Positions 11,775-25,180 are shown, numbered from the stretch's first letter. The stretch is DNA of 64,000 bases from Pilaira anomala (GCA_025716855.1 JAIXMQ010000015.1:372001-436000); one strand, 5' to 3'. The notes: generated by a model not told the origin, from the letters alone. Translations and numbers: made by a program.

Positions 11775-14700
11775 ATGACTACAAAACAACCATCTTCTGT
11801 TGATGATTTATCAGAAATCAACAACATTACAGAAGAGATACTTGTATCAACACTTCGAGATCGATTCTTACAAGATCAGATTTATACTCGTATCCGAAAT
11901 TCACTATTAATTGTTGTCAATCCATATAAAGATTCTCGCGCAGAAATTCAAGAGACAAGTGAAAGATATCTAGCAGAATATAAAAATACAGATGGTAGAG
12001 ATAAACTGCCTGCTCACATTTTTCAACATGTCAATCAAGCTTACTTTCATATGCGTAGAACGGGTAGTGATCAATCTATCGTATTAAGGTATATATTATA
12101 TTTTTTTTTCTATAAAAACACTCTCTTTATGTCTTTCTCCTCCCTAACCCTTAAATATCCCGCTTTTATATATATATATATTTATTTATTTTTAGTGGTT
12201 TATGTGGAAGTGGAAAATCCGAAATGCACCAATGGGCCTTATATCACTTGGTTACATTAAGTAACCCTAAAAAACCATCCAAAGTACAACAGTTGGTCCA
12301 AAAAGCATATGGAGCACTTGAAGCATTTGGACACGCAAAAACCACAGTAAATGATAATGCATCTCGATTTGGAAAGTATCTCGAATTACAGTTTAGTGAA
12401 CGAGGCCGTATGATTGGAGCCAAATTTCTTGATTATATGTTGGAAAAATCGCGCGTAGCACATACATGTGGAGATGAAAGAAATTTCCATATATTTTATT
12501 ACGTATTACATGGTTCAACTGCAGAAGAGAAGGCATTACTTCATTTAAATGAAGCAAGTTCGTATTTATATTTGTTTAAAACAAAAGAAGCTGCAAGGTT
12601 AGCAGGTGGTTTAGTATTAGAAGATACAGAAAAATATAACGAATTAAAATTACTATTAAAATCTTTGGGTATCAACAAAGTAACGATGCTTCAAATTACA
12701 CAAATCATTTCTGCTATTTTGCATTTAGGTAACTTACAATTTATCGATGATGCCACAAATATGCAAGATTCTGCTATCGTAAAGAACACTTCCGAGCTTG
12801 AAATCGCAGCAGAATTATTAGGTGTTGAATCCAAGGCATTAGAGACTTGTCTTACCTATCAAACCAAATTGATTAAACGTGATTTAACCACCATCTTTTT
12901 GAATGCTGAGCAAGCTTCAGTGCAGAGAGACGCACTTGCTGAAGCACTTTATTCGCTTTTATTTGCATGGCTTGTAGAAGGATTCAATAAAAAGTTATGC
13001 AAAAGTGAATTTCAAAACTTTATTGGGATCGTTGATTTTCCAGGGGCAACACCCGTGTTACAACATGGTACTTATGATCAATTCTGTGTTCTATATGCTA
13101 ATGAAAGACTCCATCATTATATGCTCCATCATTTATTTGAAAGAAATACTGAGGTGTATTCTATTTTGAATATGCCCGTTCCAGCATTAAAAGGTGTCAA
13201 TGATGATTGTGTACAACTCCTGACTGACCCTCAACATGGATTAATTGCCACCTTGTGTCTCCCGTCGAATACAACTACGGATCGCCCTGAACGTTGTTTA
13301 GACACTTTTAAACAGCATTATCGTAAAGACCCTATGCTTGGTTCAAAAACTGTATTTGGTGAAAAACAAGAGAAATTTACTATACAACATTTTACTGGTA
13401 CCGTGGCTTATTCTCCCTTTGAATTTGGTACCAGAACCACTGAAACACTGTGTGCTGATTTCATGTCATTGTTTGGTACACAAGCAAGAGGCAGTATGCA
13501 TGAAGCACCTACAAATGGCTTAGTCATCAAATTGTTTTCCCAAAAGACAATTACAACCGAAAGACATCCAAAAAGTACACATATCGTATCGGGTCAACAA
13601 TCCGCTAAACCTCATCGTTCTCCATCTACCAAACGTAAATCAGGTCCACTACCCCAAGCACCACAACAAGCGATAGAGAAACCCACTACACCTGCAACAA
13701 CAAATCGTGCAGGACAATTAGGTGAAGGTGTGCAAGATATCATTGCTACTTTAGCTGCTACAAAGACTTGGTTCGTACTCTGTCTTCGATCGAATGATTT
13801 ATTATTACCTCATTCATGTGACTCTAAAAAATTAACTGCACAATCTAAATTATTTAATATCATGTCTTTGGTGACAAGAGCCAAATATGAATACACAATC
13901 CAAATGGACTTACAAGAGTTTTGTGATCGTTACGTGGATTTAATCCATGCTACTTCAGTAGACTTGGATGCTGAACCAAGAGATAAATGGTTAGCTTTAC
14001 AAGATGCCTTTCATTGGAATGAAAAAATGATGATGCAGGGTCAAGATAAGGTATTTTAGCTTTTTTTTAATTGATGTACCTTACGAAAAAAAAAAAAAAA
14101 TTAATATATGTGCACTTTAGGTTTACTTGACAGAAACTACCTGGTCTTTTTTAGAAAATAAATTACGTGCTATGGAAAAGCGTGAACAAAGAAGAGCAAG
14201 ATGTATAGCAAAAGGCATACCATTTGGTGAGTGTTAAATATAACTTGTGTATATTCAATAGAGATATTAATTTTTATTATTATTAGTGGATGACGATTTA
14301 CTTTGTGATGATATGAGTCAAGAGTGTACTCAATTGGTACCACCTGTATGTAGATCAATCACAGAAGTAGGATCCATTTACTCTGAAGAATGCTTTGACG
14401 GCTGCTTTGAAGAAGAAGAAAACTCTGTGTGTTCACATCACTGTGATGACAGTAGTGTTGTACAAACCTCAATTACAGATGACGGAAAGCAACAGCATCA
14501 CAGACACTTGTTTGAAGACGACGAGTCTGTTGAATCTATTTTAAAGCAAGAACCGCCCAAGTCAGCTTCCGAAATATTAGAAGAAAAAGAAAAGAAAGAA
14601 AAAGAAAAAAAGAATCGAGATCAACCCAGAAAGACCAGTCGATCTCGAGGATGTTGGGTGATTATGACTTGGATGACAACATGGTGGATCCCAAGTATTG

Positions 14701-17700
14701 TTATGAACCGATTATGTGGCATGCGTCGTGCAGATATTCGTATGGCCTGGAGAGAGAAACTGACATTATGTGGTTTGATCTTTTTGTTGTGTGCTGTCAT
14801 GATTTGGTTTATTGCTTTCTTTGGTCGCTTGGTCTGTCCTCATCAAGATTTATTTACTCAGTCTGAATTACAAGCCAAGAGTAGTCGAGATGATGCTTAT
14901 GTGGCTATTCGTGGTGAAGTGTTTGATTTAACTTCTTTTGCGCCAAGACATTGGGCTTCTGAAGTTATACCTACAAATGCTTTATTTCAATATGCTGGAC
15001 AAGATGCAAGTGATTTGTTTCCTGTACAGGTCTCTGCTGTATGTGACGGTATTGATGGTACTGTAGCCAAGGAAGTAACGATCGATGCTCATATTAATAT
15101 TACTGATTCCAATGCTGGGTACCATGATTTCAGAAACTTTAGAGAGGATTCTAGACCCGATTGGTATTTTGAACAAATGGTCTATCTTCGAAGAAATTAT
15201 CGAATTGGTTTTATGGGTTATGATCCAGTGGATATCAAGAACCAAGCATCGTATCCGGTTCAGATCGGTGGAATCAATGTTCAAAGACAATGGGCTATTC
15301 TTCATAACAATGTATTTGACTTGACATCTTATATGATGGGTGGACGTGTCCTTCGTGCTGCAGATGGTGAAACAATCCCTGCTAATATCAATATGGATTT
15401 CATTGATAATTCAATTACTGAATTATTTAGACAATTAGCAGGTACCGATATATCGACTCATTTTGATGCTTTACCATTGGATAAACAAGTGAGAGAACGT
15501 CAAATGATCTGTATGCGAAACTTGTTCTTGGTGGGCAAAGTGGATACCCGAAACTCTTTACAATGTCTGTTTTCCGAATACTTATTGCTGTTAATCACCG
15601 GGTTCCTCTGTAGTGTCATTTTGTTCAAATTTTTGGCTGCTTTAAGATTAGGTACAGAAAATGTACCTGAGGAATATGATAAGTTTATTATCTGTCAAGT
15701 ACCTTGTTACACAGAAGGCGAAGAGTCACTTCGCAAGACGATTAATTCGTTAGCCGTTTTACGTTACGATGATAAAAGAAAGTTATTATTTTTGATTGCA
15801 GATGGTATGATTGTTGGTAGTGGTAATGATCGATCTACACCTCGTATTGTTCTGGATATCTTGGGAGTCGATCCTAATGTAGACCCAGAACCTATGTCTT
15901 TCTTAGCATTGGGCGAAGGTAGAAAGCAACACAATATGGGTAAAGTCTATTCTGGTCTATTTGAATGTTCTGGTCACGTTGTACCATTTGTAGTTGTAGT
16001 TAAAGTCGGTATCCCTGAAGAAAGACAGAAGCCTGGTAATCGTGGTAAACGTGACTCTCAAATGGTCTTGATGAGGTTCTTGAACAAGGTTCATTTCGAT
16101 TCTCCTATGACACCTCTTGAACTTGAAATTCATCATCAACTTAAAAATGTCATTGGTGTTAATCCTGGTTTTTATGAGTTTGTTTTGATGGTGGATGCAG
16201 ATACCGAAGTCTTACCGGACTCTTTAAATCGTATGGTCTCTTGCTTTGTAAATGATTGTAAAATTGTGGGATTATGTGGTGAAACTATGTTGTCAAATGA
16301 AAAGGATACTTGGGTTACTATGATTCAAGTATACGAGTATTATATTTCCCATCATTTAGCAAAGGCTTTTGAATCCTTATTCGGATCGGTTACTTGTTTA
16401 CCTGGTTGTTTCTGTATGTACCGTATTCGATCTACTACCCGAAATCAACCTCTCTTGGCCTCGAATCAAGTGATTAACGATTATGCTGAGAATCATGTGG
16501 ATACATTACACAAGAAAAACTTGCTTCATTTAGGTGAAGATCGGTACCTGACAACTCTTATTCTTAAACATTTTCCAAATTACAAAACCAAGTTTACACC
16601 AGATGCTGCTTGTATGACAAATGCTCCAGATCAATGGCCTGTATTGTTATCGCAACGTCGTCGATGGATTAACTCTACTGTACATAATTTAGGTGAATTG
16701 ATGTTTTTACCTCAATTGTGTGGTTTCTGTTGTTTCTCTATGCGTTTTGTTGTCATGTTGGATTTATTGAGTACTTTGGTAATGCCCGCCGTTGTTTGTT
16801 ATTTAGGTTACCTTGTGTATCAACTCTGTACAAACTCAAATCAAGTACCTTTAATGTCTATTATTACTTTAGCTGGTGTGTATGGTCTTCAAGCTATTAT
16901 TTTTATATTGAGAAGAAAAGTAAGTTTTATTTATTTATTTTTTTTGATATTTAATTCATGTAATTAAAAATCTTTTTTAAGTGGGAACATGTAGGCTGGA
17001 TGATTGTTTATATACTTGCTATTCCAGTGTTTTCTTTTTTGATTCCACTTTATGCTTTCTGGCATTTTGATGATTTCTCGTGGGGTAATACACGTATCGT
17101 AGTAGGAGAAAAGGGACAAAAGAAAGCAGTGGGACCTGAAGAAGGTATATTTGACCCTGAAAGTATTCCAACCAAATGTTGGTCAGAACATGAACAAGAA
17201 CTTATGGAAGAATGGGAAAAGGAAACCAACTGTTCTAAGCATAGTAAAGAGTCTGAATGCTCTTGTGAGAAAGACATTGAGCATGAAGAAGAACAAGCAA
17301 TGTCTCATTCTCATTCTAGGTGCTCCTCTGCAACCTCTTCAGCTGGTGGTCATTCACATTATAATGAAGAGGAAGAAGATGAAGATAAAGATGTTGCTTG
17401 TTCTCTTTATAGTAAATGCAGTACGGTGAATTTACCACATCATCCTCAACATTCTGCTGGATCTATCATGTCCCACACACCTAGTTATAATTATGCTAGT
17501 AGTAGAAGAAGTACACCTCGCGTCAGCAGTAGTATTATGGGTGGTAGTCATGTTGGTCCTGTTAGTGGTGGAGGTGGCAGTAGTATTCACACAGAAACCT
17601 TTAATAATGGACCCAACAACTTTTCACGTGCACCTTCTGTAGCAGGATCTCATTCATTTTTCGCTGTGCCAAGTGATGCAGTGATTATTCAAGAAATTGA

Positions 17701-17845
17701 ACGGATATTGGATCATCATGATCTGATGCAGTTAACAAAGAAACAAGTACGAGATACATTGTCTGATTTCTTTGGTATGGACATGAATTGTAAGAAGGAT
17801 TTTATCAATCGAGTGATTGATCAATCATTATCCGTTAGACTCTAA
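11775..17845 (+). CDS. chitin synthase with N-terminal myosin motor-like domain (class V type)
   Basis: Five exons (11775-12088, 12196-14050, 14121-14226, 14287-16919, 16982-17845) give 1923 residues. Order: a divergent myosin head (P-loop GLCGSGKS, switch I NDNASRFGKYLELQF, switch II DFPG); an acidic/basic linker; membrane helices; a cytochrome-b5-like segment (AIRGEVFDLTSFAPRHW); more helices; the GT2 synthase core with DADTEV, the acidic GEDRYLTTLIL motif and the product-site QRRRW; C-terminal helices; a Ser/His-rich linker; and a terminal DEK_C-like domain. It polymerises UDP-GlcNAc into chitin at the plasma membrane, and the motor part helps place it at hyphal tips. The P-loop departs from the myosin consensus GESGAGKT, so ATPase activity is uncertain. 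Confidence 0.95.
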
Positions 17846-19357
17846 AAAAAAAAAAAAAAAAAAAAAAAAATCAAACCTTTTTCCTTTGTATTCACTTTAT
17901 TTTAATTTTCTCCCCTTCGTTATTTTCGTTATATAAAAAAAATTCTATTATATATTATTGTTTTCTTGCCATCTATTTTTATTACATATTATTATTTAAT
18001 AAAAACACAATTTAATTCATTAATTGTTTGTTTGTATATATCTTTTTTTTTTTTTTTTTTTTCGCAAAATATTTTTTGGATGCTTTGTAGGTTAATATAA
18101 AAAAGATCTAGAAGCTCCAATATTCTATTTATGTATACAATTCAGAATCTTTTGTTTCAAAAAAAGACATTTTGCTGCATCTGAATTAATATGGGGTTTT
18201 TCCACTGAACACCTATTTTTTTTTTTTTTTTTTTTTCGTGTTCTTTTTATCAACAATGAAATACATGCGTTAATTTCTTTCTAATGTTATTCTCGTGTAT
18301 TTTTTACTCGATATATCTATTCATGAGCATTTTGTACTATGTTTGTTGACAAAAGGGGTAGGGGGATCTTCTTTATTTATGTTTCAAATGTGTTACACAA
18401 TATGGACTGACAAAAAAATGTTTGTTTTTTCTGACAGAAAGTTTAAGTAGGCTTTTTAAAAAAAAAAAAAAAAAATTGACAAGAAAAAAAGCTAAACCAT
18501 TTGTCGCATTATAGAAGAAGAAAAAAAGTAAGAGATTGATGAGAGAGTCCCCTAAAATAATGAATAAAAAAGCCGGTCGGGGGAATCTAGATTAACTAAA
18601 CGTGCTCATTGACATTATCCCTCTTTTTCTAATATAGTTTGCTTAGACATATTCATTGTAGTATGTTTAGGCAAGTTTCTGACAATCAGCTGTAAATCGT
18701 TTTATGAATTAAAGAACATGCTGTATACAGGCTTATTACTTTTTGTAGAAGCATTAAAGAGATAGATATAACTTCAAGAAGAAGAGGAAAGTGTAATCTG
18801 AGTCCAGTTTTTTTTTTTTTTGAATGGATTCCAGAAAAGTACGCCCATTTTGTTTTTTGATTCAGGCGGCTTTTTTTTTCTTCCTCTTTCTCTTTGCGTC
18901 ATAACCGCACGGTTCCCTCATTCAATTCACTACCACCGACTCCAACAAATCTGAACTCCTCTAATATTTTCAAGTTACTTATTATGTAAATTCGTAAAGA
19001 GTAAATGATAAAAAAAAGTGCCAAGAATCAGAGCTATATATAACGTGTTATTTCAAAGTAGATGATAGGTGTATGAACTTTTTTCGATGAAGTGCATGGT
19101 CTAAATAAAACTCTCTCTTTGATTGTAATATGAGGAAAAAAAAAAAAAGGTGCAATAAGTTTTATATTACAATCAAAGAAAGAATATTACTAAAAACAAA
19201 AAACTGAATCATTATATTTCATTCCGTTCATCTTTTTAAGCTATTATTTGTTAAAAATAAACTGTTTTCAAATCCTCATTCCCAAGAAAATAAGAAAAAA
19301 AAAACACTATCTAATTTTATCAAAAATCAGGGTCACTGATTCTAGGATCCGGATGGA

Positions 19358-19396
<39 letters not shown>

Positions 19397-19740
19397 CTAC
19401 ATTATTCAGAAAAAAGGGGAAATGGAACTCAAATTGAAATGCGCGGACACAAACGATACAAGACTTTTTTTTTTTTTTGTTTCTAGTGTATAGTAAGTAA
19501 AATTGTAATAATGTTACAATTGAGATTTTATTTTATTTTTATTTTTTTTTTTAAAAAAAAAAAAGTAATATGAAAAGGAAACCAGTTCCAAGAGATCTTT
19601 ATCAAAAAGAGTTTGTATGATGATTTGAAAAGGGGGGAAAGGGGGTTGGGGTTATAAAAAAATGAAAATTGACATCAAGCCAATAGTTATATTTCTACCG
19701 GAGAAGTGTTGTATGTATGTTACAGTAAACTAATAAAGAT
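17846..19740. other. intergenic, A/T homopolymers and one hairpin
   Basis: 1.9 kb with many A or T runs (26 A after the chitin synthase stop; long A runs near 19361-19392). Apart from the inverted repeat at 19116-19179 I see no gene. Short reading frames here are made of homopolymer. Confidence 0.6.
19116..19179. repeat. perfect 16-bp inverted repeat (hairpin)
   Basis: TCTTTGATTGTAATAT at 19116-19131 is the exact reverse complement of 19164-19179. The loop of 32 bases contains an A-run. It could fold in RNA from either strand, or be the remains of a small foldback element. Confidence 0.7.
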
Positions 19741-20415
19741 TTAAATGAAAGACCAAGTGACCTTGACTCTACCAGCATCGAAATCTGCAATATCTTCAAA
19801 GGCAGCATAAGAGAGATCAACGTCACCCCAAGCACAACCAGGACAAGTATCAACAATGGTAGCAGTAGTAGAGCCTTTGGGACCTTTAACACGGATCTTC
19901 TTACCACAGAGAGGGTTATGGTTAGGGTTGGCACCGTTACCCATTTGACCGTGGTTGATAGCGACAATATGATCAGAATTAGTGCTTTCAATACCACAAG
20001 AACCTAAACCGGCGTCGTAGAAAGTACCGTCACCAGTGTAAGAAGATGAGCTAGATGAAGAGGCGTTCTTCTTGGGAGTGGGAGAAGGAGAAGAAGAAGT
20101 AGTAGAGGATTTAGTGGTGGAATAAGTGGTGGTGGTGGAGGTGGAGGTGGCTTTAGCATAAGTGGTGGTGGAGGTGGAAGTCTTTTTGCTACGAGTGGAG
20201 GAAGAGGAGCTAGAATACTTTCTGTGCTTACGAGTTCTTCTATAAGAGCCATCCTTATTATGATGCTTTCTGAATCTACGATCACTACGACCATTCACTG
20301 AAGCAACTTCTAATTGAACAGCTCCATTATTGGCTTCCATAGGGGCTGCAGATACTAAAAGGGCACATGCAACCAAGACAACAGTGAAAAAGAGAATGAT
20401 ACGAGAAGTAGACAT
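19741..20415 (-). CDS. secreted expansin/barwin-like (double-psi beta-barrel) protein
   Basis: 224 residues from the ATG at 20415. The start after the TATA box gives a clean signal peptide (basic MSTSR, then a hydrophobic core ILFFTVVLVACALLVSA and cleavage near APM). A basic region and a long Ser/Thr/Lys/Pro-rich linker (residues about 60-125, probably O-glycosylated) follow, then a double-psi beta-barrel: GDGTFYDAGLGSCGIES, LCGKKIRVKGPKGS, ATIVDTCPGCAWGDVDLSY and a closing VTWSFI strand. The Asp of the DTCPGC-DVDLS motif and four Cys are kept. Related RlpA/expansin-like fungal proteins act on cell walls and often accompany growth or stress; no enzyme activity is claimed. Single exon. A further in-frame ATG 27 codons upstream would give no good signal peptide. 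Confidence 0.85.
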   Translation of the reverse strand: MSTSRIILFFTVVLVACALLVSAAPMEANNGAVQLEVASVNGRSDRRFRKHHNKDGSYRRTRKHRKYSSSSSSTRSKKTSTSTTTYAKATSTSTTTTYSTTKSSTTSSSPSPTPKKNASSSSSSSYTGDGTFYDAGLGSCGIESTNSDHIVAINHGQMGNGANPNHNPLCGKKIRVKGPKGSTTATIVDTCPGCAWGDVDLSYAAFEDIADFDAGRVKVTWSFI

Positions 20416-20503
20416 ATTTATAATGAAAGAGGAGGAGATGGTGTTGTAAAGAAGTAGTGAATTAATAATAATAAAAAAGCAAGAAATGCCGATCAATGGG
20501 TCT

Positions 20504-20512
20504 CTATTTATA
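20504..20512 (-). promoter_or_regulatory. TATA box of the expansin-like gene
   Basis: A perfect TATAAATAG on the minus strand, 89 bp upstream of the chosen ATG. This supports a start at 20415, since transcription about 30 bases downstream leaves a short leader. Confidence 0.6.
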
Positions 20513-23500
20513 AGAAAATAAAATAAAAAACGTGAATCCCGCTCGCGTGCGTGCTAATTTTCACATTCCTTTCTTTTGTGTAATCAATCAAAAAAAAAAT
20601 TTGGCTTTTGGGGGGAGGAGAGGAGTGAAAGGAAACACCCGATCCCCAATTGGGTTCCCTCATTTCCCTTTCGATGTCGCCCTAAAAAAAAAAAGACCTA
20701 TACTATACATTTGACGGGACCTGTAATTTTATTGGAGCTTGCAATCAATTGCTTTTTCGCTACACATTGTACACAATTAATTCAAAGAGAATGTAATATG
20801 CGTGGGTTCATTTTATTGTATTTTTTTTTTTTTTTTTAAATTTCAGCAAAGACGCACAGGTAAAAAAAAAAAAAAACTATTACATGATAATATAATGTTG
20901 TTTTATTAAGAAAGTTGCGTGCAGATAAATTATCCAAATGCACGAATTTAAGAAGCAAATTTATTTAGTTAATTGTTGACCAATCATAACCAGAGCTAAT
21001 TATTAAAATACATTATAACTAAACAAGTATCTGACCAAAGAAAATCATTCGTTTACACACAGTGCATCATTAAATGCTCAAAAATAGATGTAATTATATG
21101 CATGATTTGATTCAAGAAACTTCTATACTAACTATATAATAAACTATATTTCTTTAATAAATGACAGCTTTAACTTTGTTTCCTTTTTTAATTATTTCAA
21201 TTGAATTTCTTTTTTTTTTTTCTCGCAATAATTAACGAAAAAAAAAACAATTGTTTATTAAAACAAAATGCAACATTTTTTTTTTGCCACCATCTCCGCT
21301 CCTTTTTATTGGATAGAATCCTAATTAACTAAAAAGTATAAACGCTGTCTTTCTTGACAAATCGTTTGAATAAGGCCTGGATTCAATGCACCCCGAATCA
21401 AGATGGTGCTAGTAACAGGTAAATTTTTTTTTTTTTTTTTTTTACTTTTTCATTAGACTTCAGAAAACCTGTCCGTGCACACAAACTACTGAGTATATAA
21501 AATTATAGTGTCAAGAGACAATAGAACCAATTAATATATTATTTTTACAATAGTCTAAATTATCAATTACATTTTAAAGAAACCAAAAAAGGAAGAAAAA
21601 AAAATAAAGAATAATAGTAATCTGCACAATGGTATTCTTCTCTGTGGCCGCTATGATGGGTACTTGTTTATATTTGCTTGAAATTTTTTAATATATGAAA
21701 AAAAAAAAATGGATTTTTTTTTTCATGATCAGCAAAAACTCCCCGTTTTTTTTTTTTTTTTATTTTAGTAATGCTTTCTAATTTTGACTATTCAGGACTA
21801 GAACAAACAATAAAAAAGTTTCTTTTTTTTCTTCGATATTACTATTTATCTTTTCATTTGTTATTACAAAGTAACAAAAAAAGGTCGAGGGACTTTTAAA
21901 CAAAAAGAAACGTAACTCTTTGTTCAACGTAACGTTTCAAGGGACTTTTTACTCTGGTTGTCATACCAACCCATTACAAAAAAAAGTTTCCATCCGATCG
22001 CATGTTGAACATCATTTTTGGCTTTAATTGATTAGATAAAAAAAAAAAAAACGATAGCATTGATGCGAGGCGAGTTTTGCATATCTTCTTGAATCTCCGC
22101 TGCAAACTTTTTTTCTTTTTTTTTAAAAAAATTATAAGAAAAAAAAAAAAGAGCAGTAAAAGAAGAGAGAAAAAAATGTTTCAAATTAATAATTGATTTA
22201 ACACATAGCCAGAAAAAAAAAAAGCCTGTACCAAACTATTTTACTTAGTTTACATATTTTTTTATACATCTTTCATCAGTCTTTATTGGATTTGTTTCAT
22301 AATTACTTTACCCGCTCTTTTTTTACAGTTGATGACGAAAACGTTGGTGTTACCAAGAGTACACAGCCATTTTTTATTTAAAAAAAAAAAAAAAATTGGG
22401 TTGACAAATCGTAGGTTATATCCGAATTTATGTTATTATTTCCCTGTTTGTCAATTTGCAATAAAAACAAAGTTTTACATATCTATCCGTTTTTGGTCCA
22501 CTGCCAAAATAAATTTAATTCACGTTTAAAATATACTCTTTTGTAAGAGCTGCTTTCTCTCACTCTCTCTCTCTCAGGAGTGTTTTTGATATTTAAAAGT
22601 ATTATAATTTATAGAAAAAACTTAATGCGTAGTTTTATACAATTTTTTTTTCCTTCTAGAATGATTTTGTTGTTCTTGTTGTATAAGGAATAGATTAAAT
22701 TTGTTTTCTATATTATAAAAAAAAACATGCTACTGTTTAATCTGATATAGATAAACACAGAAAAAAAAAATCATAGGGGAATGAATAAACTGTGAAAAAA
22801 AAAAAGGAGGGGGGAGGGGGGAGGAGGGTGGTGATGAAGAAGAAGCGTAAAAAAAAAAAAAATAATAATAATAATGGACTGGGACTGTAGAGGACCAAAC
22901 AATACATACACAAAGGACCGGATAGAGAACCGGATCGTAGACTAAAATATTTAACGGTGAAATGTGTTACTAAAAAAAAAAAGCCAAACGTTTGTGTATT
23001 AGAATTGAATGCCTGGACACTTTTTTGTTACGGAGCAAAAGAAGAATGAGTTAAATTTTGTTTCACTCTGCTTCCGTTGTATCCGAAGTCTCCTAATAAT
23101 CCTTAAATTATAATCCCCCTTATATCTGTAAAAATAGTTTTTTTTTTTTTTACTCAAAAAAAAAAAAAAGTGCTTCAAATAAATACTTCAAAATTACATT
23201 GTTAATATGGCTGAGTCTCTTATAGAGGAAAGCTAAAATGTGTTTTCAAAAAAAAAAAAAAGCATATTTCTCTTCCCCCTTAAATAAAAACCACTTTGAT
23301 GTTGGATACTTGTCAAAAATATATATTGTATATACATTTTAAAAAAAAACAAACTTGTACAATGTGTATATCCTTTTAAAGGTCTAGATCTCCTTTTGAT
23401 CCGAGAACAATTTTGTAGCAGTTCGTATTTAAACTGTCACTATTACATCTTGGTAGTACCAAACTTTTCCAGATCTATACTTTATTTCTCTATCAAGATC

Positions 23501-24449
23501 TCTCTCCTAATATAAAACAAGTGTTCGAATAATAAATGACTCTGTTTTTTTTATGGTTAGGATATTGTACCTACTGCTGAGTCTCTTTAGACAACATTTA
23601 GAAATTTTTTATTCTTTAGTAAATTGTCGTCATGATTCGATATATTCAACTATATCGAGTGAAGTACAATACATTTTAGTCAGAATGCAATTTTTTTTTA
23701 ATAGATCTAAAAAATATATTTATCTCAGGATATATTCTTCTGAGATCTAGTTAGAGAGAGAGAGAGAGATTTTTGTGCAGTTGTTGTCCCATTCGCAAAT
23801 AATACATTCCTTGCCTTTGTTTATATTTCAGCTTTATTTCTTTTAGTATGTGATGGAATGATTCTACATGACTCATTACTATCTCGATTGTTTCAACCTT
23901 TATCTCTGTGGAAAGAAAGTTTATTGTATTTAGTTAATCAAGTTTTTAGAATGATCGTATGTCCAATCAAAAAGTTTGTATAAGGATATAATAGTGTATA
24001 GATTCTATTTATCATTCTAAGCAGATTATGTGGAAAACACCGCCCTTTATATATGTATATATATATATATATACCTGACTTCTCTCCTTTTTGCGCGGGT
24101 TTCTCACAAGCAATAAATATATAAAAACGACAATAATAAAAATGTAATTCCTGAACGTTTTTAATATAAGCATAACTTAAAAAAAAAAAAAGGTAAAGCT
24201 TCGAATGTAAAGTATCTTGATTTAAAAACAAAAAACGAAATCTAAAAACTTTAAACGCGATAAAGACTAACATTTTTTTTTAAAAAAAAAGTAAAAAGCA
24301 TGTGCTTAATTTCATGCAAAAAGGATTTCAAGAGGAAACAAAAAAGGAAAATAAATTACCCAGGTATAAAAGAAAAGGAGGAGTTTTTTTTTTTTTTTTA
24401 TTATTATTAAAAAATTTCTCATTTTCTTTAATTCTTTTTATATAACGAA
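20513..24449. other. long gene-poor intergenic region
   Basis: 3.9 kb between the expansin-like gene and Dad2. It is dominated by A and T runs of 10-20 bases. I looked for tRNA, splice-able coding frames and repeats and found none I can support apart from the G-rich tract at 22806-22833. Confidence 0.6.
22806..22833 (+). other. G-rich tract, possible G-quadruplex
   Basis: Two runs of six G and further GG/GGG runs separated by single A or T within 28 bases, embedded in DNA that is otherwise A/T. The run spacing fits a quadruplex-forming sequence. Confidence 0.5.
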
Positions 24450-24860
24450 ATGAAAGTGAAGAGATCAGCAACGCGAAAGACAGGCACGATAAAGAATAAA
24501 CAAAGAGCAGAAAAAGAAACAGAAACAGCAGAGATAGTAGTAGAAAGGCCAATAACAAATCCAGCTTCAAAAGCAAAGTTAGATTTGTATTTAGGGAAAC
24601 GAGCCGAGTTAGAAGCAATATCCCAGGTTAAGCAAAAGAGCAATGAGTTGAGGAAAAGTTGGAAAGAATTAAATGAAAGCGTCAAGATTTTAACAGATAG
24701 TACGAAGAATGTGAGTGATATCTTGGCTAATTGGGAAGGTGCATTCAGTATCATGGGTGTCTCGAATGTTGGAGAAATGAAAACTACTCATAAATGGGTA
24801 CGGTTCGTGAGACCTAGTGATAAAGAGAGTACCGAATCAATTGGAGAGAAGAGAAGATAA
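24450..24860 (+). CDS. DAD2: DASH/Dam1 complex subunit Dad2
   Basis: A 136-residue single-exon protein. After a basic N-terminal extension of about 45 residues comes the Dad2 core: LGKRAELEAISQVKQ, a short coiled coil, LTDSTKNVSDILANWEG and AFSIMGVS, the pattern of fungal Dad2 (LE-x-L..., DG/DS-x-x-V, ANW). Dad2 is one of the ten subunits of the DASH ring that couples kinetochores to microtubule ends in the nucleus. The identity rests on the short core only, but the spacing of conserved residues is right. Confidence 0.72.
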   Translation: MKVKRSATRKTGTIKNKQRAEKETETAEIVVERPITNPASKAKLDLYLGKRAELEAISQVKQKSNELRKSWKELNESVKILTDSTKNVSDILANWEGAFSIMGVSNVGEMKTTHKWVRFVRPSDKESTESIGEKRR

Positions 24861-25180
24861 TACGTACTTTTTTTTTTTCAAAATAATAATAATAATAATA
24901 ATAATAAAAAAGGGCCATATACCATATCGTTTCTTTCCCTTTTTACTTTATTGAAAACAACAACAAAATAAGTTTCAATACAAGCTTTTCTTTTTTATAA
25001 AACGTCAAACAAAACCTAAAAAGATGATATATAGAGTCAAATATTTGAAACTCACTTTTTTTTTTTTGTGTGTGAAATCTGAGGTTGTTTTTTTTTTGTT
25101 TTGTTTTGTTTTTAAGCTTCAACCCAGGTTGTTATTTACTATTCTTCTTTATTTTTCTTTATTTAAATAGGTCCTAAACA
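24861..25180. other. intergenic with AAT microsatellite
   Basis: Contains an AAT run near 24882-24905 and T-rich leader sequence of the SR protein gene. Nothing else seen. Confidence 0.5.

Noticed and set aside
11775..17845. Two separate genes (a myosin and a chitin synthase)
   Set aside because: The exons splice in phase through 14051-14286, and the fused arrangement is the known class V/VII layout.
19248..19493. 81-codon plus-strand frame with a Lys run
   Set aside because: Open only because of a 30-base A tract.
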